42,003 nucleotides of DNA from Candidatus Hydrogenedentota bacterium (GTDB lineage: Bacteria; Hydrogenedentota; Hydrogenedentia; Hydrogenedentales; SLHB01), in the NCBI GenBank assembly GCA_020849535.1, contig JADLGB010000176.1:1-42003 (forward strand), written 5' to 3'. Within the stretch, counting starts at the first letter, position 1, and each line of letters begins with the position of its first letter. Below, piece by piece: positions 38,101-42,003 of this stretch. Made by a program: the position numbers and the translations under genes. Under the pieces are notes generated by a model. It worked only from the letters and a program-made list of their open reading frames with translations. It ran no database searches and was not told where the DNA came from.

Positions 38101-41012
38101 GTCAATCCCAGGCAGGTCGCCGATGGGAACAGCGTCACTTCCTTCGTGCCCGCGACCGCGCGGCCGCCGAGTTCAAAAACACGCCCCACCACGAGCGCGC
38201 TCAGCGGGAAGGTCGCCGTCGGCGGTGCTTCATACTTGAACGCAAAGGACACATTGCCCTGGGCGTCCGTGGTCTCTTCGCCAGTGGAGATGATGTCCGT
38301 CTTGAAGGTGGAGTCGTTTGTGAATACGTAGCCTTTCCACGCCTCGGGTTTGAACACGGCGGGCCGTAGCACGATTTTCGCCTCGCTCTTCCGGTCGGAC
38401 GCGGGCGCGCCGAAGAAATGCTGCGCGTTGACCTTGATCGTATACTCCTGCCCCGCGAGCCACTGGCTTTCCGCCACGTCCACGGTCGCCTTGATGCGGT
38501 TTGGCACGAACTCTTCCACGCTGAACGTGTACGTGCCAATCTCATTGTTGGTGCCCGGCACTTTGAGGATGGCCGTGTATTTGCCTGTGGGATAGGCCTT
38601 CTGCGTGACGATGTCCAACCCGCCCGTGCCGAGTTCCGAGAGCGTCACCGGCTGGTCCAGCAGTTCTTGCTGGTTGGGTTTCATCACGGAAATGAGGAGC
38701 GGCACGTTCGGTAAGGCGTCGCCGTAGTGTGTGCGCGTGATCCAGCGCAGGTGGATGGTCTCGCCGGGCCGGTACAGATCGCGGTCCGCATAGAGGAACG
38801 CGTCGTATGCTTCGCGATCGAAGCCCGGCATCTCGGGCGTTTCCTCGGTGATATCGTCGGTGCGTGCCTCGAGTTCCAGGAAGGTATAGTCTTCGCCTTT
38901 CTCCACAACGATCACCGCGGGCTGTCCCAGCGCTTCATTAAAAGGCCCGATATGCGCCATACCGTGTGCGTCGGTGTTGGCCGTCGCGAGCACCTGGTTT
39001 TTGCGCGAATACACCGTGACCTTCGCCAGGTCGAGCGGCGCCAGCGAATACAGGTCGTGCGCGAAGACCACCAATTCATCGTCGAGCCAGTGCGACATCA
39101 GACCGATGTTTGTGAAGAGGATCAACTTCGTCGACGATGATGCCCGGTAGTAATAGCCGCCGTCCTCGTAGTCCTCGCCTTCGCCCTCGTCGCTTTCGTC
39201 GCCCTGCTTCTGCGGGGTGATGTCTTCCGCCTGGATGCAGAATACGCCGTACTTGTTCGCGGGAATCAGGGTATCGAGCGTGAGCGGGCTCGACGTAATC
39301 CGGCTGCCAGTCGAAGTCACGTCCATCTCGGTCTGACTCAAGGATTCGCTCCACGACTCCAGGAACTGGTACCACGGCTCGCCGTCGTTGATGTCGCGCA
39401 CCGCCACGGCGATGTTGGACGGAAACATGCGATACAGACCGATGCGTGCTTTGCGCACGCCGCGCACTTCGAGCGGCAGCTCGAGTCCACTGCGCCGCGG
39501 GAAATAGTACTTGCCATCGTGCCCAAACCCGATATAAGAGGGCACACGCTCCGTGGTCACCGCGAGCGCCATCTGCTGCTCAAGCGTGAACCCATCGCCA
39601 TACGCCATCCCGGCGTCGAGTGTCAGGTCGTAGCGGGTCTCGGAACCCCAGTCCCCGAACACCTGCACGCGCCGGTTGTTGTAACTTGGCTCGATGCGAA
39701 GGTTCGGCAATTCCGGCTCGATGTGAATCGATCCCTTCAGGGCGGCCGCCTCGACCTTCTGGTTGAATCCGAGATTCAGCACCAGCCCATCGCGCCCTTC
39801 GTGGCCCCACCACTGATCGTCAAACCGCAGCGGCTCCCGGTCCTCTAGCGAGCGGGCGATCAGCTCTTTCTTGGTGGCCTCGGCCAGCACGGATCGCTCT
39901 GCCCCGGCCAAGCCTGTGGAGAACTCCAACGAAAGTCCGGTCTTCGTAGGTTGCGCCAGGTGCAGGGTGGCAAAATGCTGGGCGTTCAGCACATCCGCGT
40001 CCAACTCGAACTCGACATTCGCTCCTGACTCAGCGTCTTTGATTGTCAGGTGTTCCTTCAGGTCCGCAGTTGCCACCGCCTTGTTGAAATCGATGGTGAT
40101 GCGCTGGAAATCGTCTTCAACTTGATACCAGGTGACCTGCTCGACCGATAGATCCAACTCCGTGGGGTAGACATACCCCTGCGTCTCGGCGAGCGCCAGA
40201 GCCCCTGTCGCGTCAGCCAGTCCTTTGGCAAACTGGATGCTCACCGGCCAGTCCTTGTTTCCGGTAATCACCAGCCGGTGGATACCATCCGACGTGCCTT
40301 CCTCCACGGCAAAGGGGACGTCCACGCCCTGGACCGTCTTGATGGTCGTGCCGGTCTTCAGCGCCTCCACGGTTACCGGCGCCGCGAATTCCACCCCCAG
40401 GACTTCACGGTCCGCAGTCGATTCCAGGGACCACACCCGGCGCGCCTGGAAGACGAACGGGAGGAAGGTCAGGCGCCGCGCCTCCGGGGCGAGGACCTTC
40501 CCGCTGGCGGAGCGGATGGCGTCACCCAACTCCAAGGTCACGATCTGGTCGCGCGGAAACGAGCTGGAGCGGATGTCCAGGTAGTTGGGACCGACCTCGA
40601 AGTTGCCCACAAACGGCACCGGGGCCACCGTGAACGGCGGCAACGCCCCCTCCTGGTCGAGCCCGGTCACGGCGATTGGCTCGCTGAAGAACACGACGAT
40701 CCGGTTCTCCAGCAGCTCGTTCTTCACGGGTACCGTGCCCGTCACCGTGAAGGTGGCGGAAGGGTCGGCTGGCGGCAACGATTCGGGTTTCTCGACCGGT
40801 TCCTGCTTCGATGCCGTCTCCGCCGGGGAGGCAGTCTCGGGCGCCGCTTTCTCGCCTCCATCCGCTGCTTTCGCCGTCTCATCCACCGCCGGGGGCGGCG
40901 TGCCTTCCGGCCACAGCACGACCAGCAACAGGATTGCGACGACAAACAGGATCCCCACAATCATGGGGCCGTTCTTGGGATTGAAAAAGCGGGACGCGGA
41001 CTCGGTGGACAT
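35115..41012 (-). CDS. Bacterial alpha-2-macroglobulin family protein
   Basis: 1965 residues from the ATG at 41012. An upstream in-frame start at 41060 adds 16 basic residues. An uncleaved TM near residues 16-34 (MIVGILFVVAILLLVVLWP) anchors the protein. There is no lipobox Cys, unlike E. coli YfhM. A Pro/Glu/Ala linker (about 35-80) is followed by MG-type beta domains, including the macroglobulin segment ADRDLYRPGETIHLRWITR. The thioester motif CVEQ lies at 1514-1517 in PYGCVEQTTSRLMPMYLLKK, within the helical TED domain. A C-terminal receptor-like beta domain ends the chain. Such proteins trap proteases entering the periplasm by covalent capture, and PBP1C then repairs the wall. The two genes are 11 bases apart. 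Confidence 0.94.
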   Translation of the reverse strand: MSTESASRFFNPKNGPMIVGILFVVAILLLVVLWPEGTPPPAVDETAKAADGGEKAAPETASPAETASKQEPVEKPESLPPADPSATFTVTGTVPVKNELLENRIVVFFSEPIAVTGLDQEGALPPFTVAPVPFVGNFEVGPNYLDIRSSSFPRDQIVTLELGDAIRSASGKVLAPEARRLTFLPFVFQARRVWSLESTADREVLGVEFAAPVTVEALKTGTTIKTVQGVDVPFAVEEGTSDGIHRLVITGNKDWPVSIQFAKGLADATGALALAETQGYVYPTELDLSVEQVTWYQVEDDFQRITIDFNKAVATADLKEHLTIKDAESGANVEFELDADVLNAQHFATLHLAQPTKTGLSLEFSTGLAGAERSVLAEATKKELIARSLEDREPLRFDDQWWGHEGRDGLVLNLGFNQKVEAAALKGSIHIEPELPNLRIEPSYNNRRVQVFGDWGSETRYDLTLDAGMAYGDGFTLEQQMALAVTTERVPSYIGFGHDGKYYFPRRSGLELPLEVRGVRKARIGLYRMFPSNIAVAVRDINDGEPWYQFLESWSESLSQTEMDVTSTGSRITSSPLTLDTLIPANKYGVFCIQAEDITPQKQGDESDEGEGEDYEDGGYYYRASSSTKLILFTNIGLMSHWLDDELVVFAHDLYSLAPLDLAKVTVYSRKNQVLATANTDAHGMAHIGPFNEALGQPAVIVVEKGEDYTFLELEARTDDITEETPEMPGFDREAYDAFLYADRDLYRPGETIHLRWITRTHYGDALPNVPLLISVMKPNQQELLDQPVTLSELGTGGLDIVTQKAYPTGKYTAILKVPGTNNEIGTYTFSVEEFVPNRIKATVDVAESQWLAGQEYTIKVNAQHFFGAPASDRKSEAKIVLRPAVFKPEAWKGYVFTNDSTFKTDIISTGEETTDAQGNVSFAFKYEAPPTATFPLSALVVGRVFELGGRAVAGTKEVTLFPSATCLGLTAVTPESGKGVEVNVAAIKPDGAPADLATVKVTLEKQVWNYYVRRYYDYHQPNWSESFETVETRDVPMTGGKGATTFEFGNYGYYRVRVHSEATPQYSTLSFYSYGGDVNLVDAARPSLIKLTMDKEKYTVGEEATVRIEAPFDGKGFVVIQGEEIQRIETVEIKDGAGTARFMLTRDQSPNVWIQATVVHAIQQGRDQVYPFSSFAMQSVNVVDPRRAVVIAFPNLPEEIRPAQQAQFLVETKDGEGKPASVELTLAAVDEGIHSITGYESPDPVKYLSRPRSADYRRAHYYDKVAYDFEKTPIGGDLEALLGKRAAAVDENWIKPVALWSGLVRTDAEGRATVTMDVPEFSGQLRLVAVAASAQATGAQTGYVYVRRPYTLRTSMPRFLLPGDRSACRAVLFNNTDAPCTATVSWASEGTLVAVTGTRDLEVPAHGEATLLADFAAAEAIGQGLIRWTAVFKDAAGAELQRLEENAPVPVRTPAAFQTHHELHALKPGESVTIKNTQFVDDARVEIDVSVSGNPQFRLQEALKYVVQYPYGCVEQTTSRLMPMYLLKKSADLTAIALSKEQKVDGYLQAGIDRLFSMQTDTGGLGFWPGATSPYPYGSVYALHFLTLVKNGRDYPLPEKNYEALRKYVRGISEDWSQTTTSSLYARAYAIYVLALGGDLEAIKQIRRFDDVALPRPARLMLAAALAQNTQDTDRVKLYMSSVPSEPYSVTEPDGTLNSDIRSTAVELMALTQMKGEQRAIAEKADKLIAFLHDHRHGNTQETAFIVSSLGTYLSNIAANLSKAAATIKGPKGEAGVAGEKVYQGTHQGANGSFTIANTGGTTIYVNATIGGVPENPVLPAFAEKITVTRSMYTGKGEAFDGTAYRQSDSYVIGFKLNCEQDVKNLVVADLIPAGFEIENPRLESDAIPTGPFGDAVTPSFLEIRDDRLVAAFDALERGVHEFFYVVRAITPGTYQYPAAEAECMYDASVHGRGEAGTIEVVQR

Positions 41013-41358
41013 TTTCGTTACCCCAACTGTGTTGCGACGACCTTGCCTTGCACCGTCCATAGCGGGACGTTCGCCCCGGCCACCGGTGAACGCTCATCAC
41101 CCGGCGCCGGGAACATTGTCATATTGTACCAACTTCTCATGAGAAAGCGCTCGGGATGGCGCCGGAGTCGCAAGAAGAGTATCGATCCCCGCGCTCTCCG
41201 GCGTAAGAGTACCAGCCATTTCGCACTTCGTGACAGAGGCATGTATTCTTGATGCCACGCGAGGAACAAAAGGTTCCGTATCCGCGCGGCAGACGGTCAG
41301 CGTCCCCTGAAAGACGTTTTCCGTGGTACCATGGGGGTGACGGAAAAGGAGGGCAATC
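41013..41358. promoter_or_regulatory. Divergent intergenic region with a 12-bp palindrome (41134-41145)
   Basis: The perfect palindrome TTCTCATGAGAA (41134-41145) lies just upstream of a minus-strand -10-like TACAAT (41123-41128) that could serve the alpha-2-macroglobulin operon. No good -35 is seen, so the promoter may need an activator or the palindrome may be a repressor site. On the plus strand TATTCT (41244-41249) is only a weak -10 for the DUF2007 gene. No gene is supported in these 346 bases. Confidence 0.35.
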
Positions 41359-41703
41359 ATGTTCTGTCCAACATGCCGAACGGAATACCGGGAAGGTTTT
41401 ACGACGTGCGCGGACTGCGGGGCAACATTGGTTGACAAGTTGCCTCCAGAGCCGGAGCCCGAGTACTTGGATCTGGTGACTGTGCTGGAGACCAACGAGG
41501 CGGCGGACTTCGCGGTGGCGGAGACGCTCCTGCAAGCGGCAGGTATCGACTACGTAGTGCAGAACGAGGGGACGGAGAACATCTTCCCCCAGTTGGGCGC
41601 CATGCAGATCCAGGTGCGCGGCGAGGAAGCCGCCCAAGCCCTCGAAATCCTCAAAGACGTCGACAAGGCCCCTCCCATGGAAGAAGACGACGAAACAGTC
41701 TGA
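41359..41703 (+). CDS. Zinc-ribbon DUF2007 domain protein
   Basis: 114 residues with GGAGGG ahead of the ATG. An N-terminal zinc ribbon (C3, C6, C17, C20) is followed by a linker (PPEPEPEYLDL) and a DUF2007 domain (about 38-100: VLETNEAADFAVAETLLQAAG, then YVVQNEG and a Val/Arg strand). DUF2007 proteins are annotated as putative signal-transducing proteins with a PII-like ferredoxin fold; the true role is unknown. Likely cytoplasmic and single-gene, divergent from the alpha-2-macroglobulin operon. Confidence 0.85.
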   Translation: MFCPTCRTEYREGFTTCADCGATLVDKLPPEPEPEYLDLVTVLETNEAADFAVAETLLQAAGIDYVVQNEGTENIFPQLGAMQIQVRGEEAAQALEILKDVDKAPPMEEDDETV

Positions 41704-41767
41704 GCGGCTGCCTGGCGAGGGTTTGCCGGTGATCCCGGAAGACCCAAGAGAAGAACATCCCCCTGCA

Positions 41768-41783
41768 CCCCCTTCAAAGGGGG
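41768..41783 (+). terminator. Hairpin after the DUF2007 gene
   Basis: CCCCCTT-CA-AAGGGGG is a perfect inverted repeat 65 bases after the stop codon. There is no T-run, so termination is uncertain. A partial copy (CCCCCTTTGAGGG) occurs at 41880-41892. Confidence 0.4.
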
Positions 41784-41857
41784 ACATATGCAACACTACG
41801 TCTACTGTTTATCCGCGACTCTTGGGCAACGAGAGGTCCTCCTGCTCCCAACGGAAA

Positions 41858-41872
41858 CGGCCCGAAGGGCCG
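41858..41872. repeat. GAA-loop hairpin
   Basis: CGGCCC-GAA-GGGCCG, perfect. It has the same loop and size class as the hairpins at 29659-30047, about 12 kb away. Confidence 0.5.
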
Positions 41873-41908
41873 CAACGGTCCCCCTTTGAGGGTCTGTCGG
41901 AATATTGA

Positions 41909-41937
41909 TTGATATTTATCTATGTTTGTGATACCAT
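41909..41937 (+). promoter_or_regulatory. Promoter of the right-edge gene
   Basis: TTGATA (41909-41914) and TACCAT (41932-41937) are spaced by 17 bases, with TGA before the -10. The AT-rich inverted repeat AATAT-N6-ATATT (41901-41916) overlaps the -35 and may be an operator. Confidence 0.45.
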
Positions 41938-41982
41938 ACTTCTCGCAGGGCACGGGTGGAGCGTTGGCGAGGAGGAGTGACA

Positions 41983-42003
41983 ATGGCGGACAGGCGATGG
42001 GCA
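41983..42003 (+). CDS. 5' end of an unidentified protein (runs off the right edge)
   Basis: The ATG at 41983 is preceded at good distance by GAGGAGG and, further up, by a promoter-like pair. Only MADRRWA is visible, so no family can be named. Confidence 0.55.

Noticed and set aside
36258..38369. A 703-codon open frame on the plus strand
   Set aside because: It lies entirely antisense to the alpha-2-macroglobulin gene, is rich in Arg and His with no domain pattern or ribosome site, and is a by-product of high-GC codon use.

Overview
The window reads as chromosomal DNA of a high-GC, diderm (LPS-bearing) bacterium close to the PVC group, for example Hydrogenedentota, Lentisphaerota, Planctomycetota or Sumerlaeota. 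The reasons are KDO and lipid A genes (kdsB, lpxD, an lpxC-fabZ fusion), bamA and an OmpH/Skp chaperone, found together with a Firmicutes-like mcsA-mcsB-clpC unit, an H-Xn-DG type pseudopilin, secreted sialidase-like, heparinase-like and propeller proteins, and PVC-style palindromic intergenic repeats. The phylum is an inference. No rRNA, tRNA, CRISPR array, transposase or phage gene was seen.

Layout. 1-60: start of a minus-strand gene that leaves the window, with a good promoter. 120-303: palindromic repeats. 345-3989 (minus): GntR/FCD regulator, sialidase-like propeller protein and SSS symporter, a probable glycan or sugar uptake operon. 4053-6097 (plus): kdsB and a deoxyhypusine-synthase-like protein. 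6054-9588 (minus): a heparinase II/III-like lyase followed by a secreted propeller protein. 10232-16962 (plus): mcsA, mcsB, clpC and bamA, tightly linked except for a 386-bp gap before clpC. 17132-20145 (plus): ompH, lpxD, lpxC-fabZ. 20194-21294 (minus): a four-TM coiled-coil membrane protein. 21614-29221 (minus): an eight-gene accessory cluster around an ABC-2 transporter. 29222-30335: 1.1 kb of intergenic DNA full of tandem repeats and hairpins. 30336-41012 (minus): a ligand-propeller/helical-domain protein, PBP1C and a giant bacterial alpha-2-macroglobulin. 41359-41703 (plus): a zinc-ribbon DUF2007 protein. 41983 to the end: start of another plus-strand gene.

The most striking observations are these. 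(1) McsB keeps the arginine-kinase fold motifs but lacks most recognisable catalytic and nucleotide-binding residues, while McsA and the phospho-arginine-pocket glutamates of ClpC look intact. This suggests a pseudokinase adaptor. (2) The 21.6-29.2 kb cluster contains two copies of a small 'WGV' membrane-anchored protein and two small CxxC proteins around an ABC-2 exporter and an ankyrin/TPR protein. It carries His- and Met-rich segments that hint at metal handling. (3) A family of short hairpins with GAA/TTC loops, a 3 x 64 bp tandem array and an inverted pair of long dyads fill the gap at 29.5-30.1 kb.

All gene calls rest on reading the translations and on remembered family motifs. No database search was run. 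Promoters are motif matches only.
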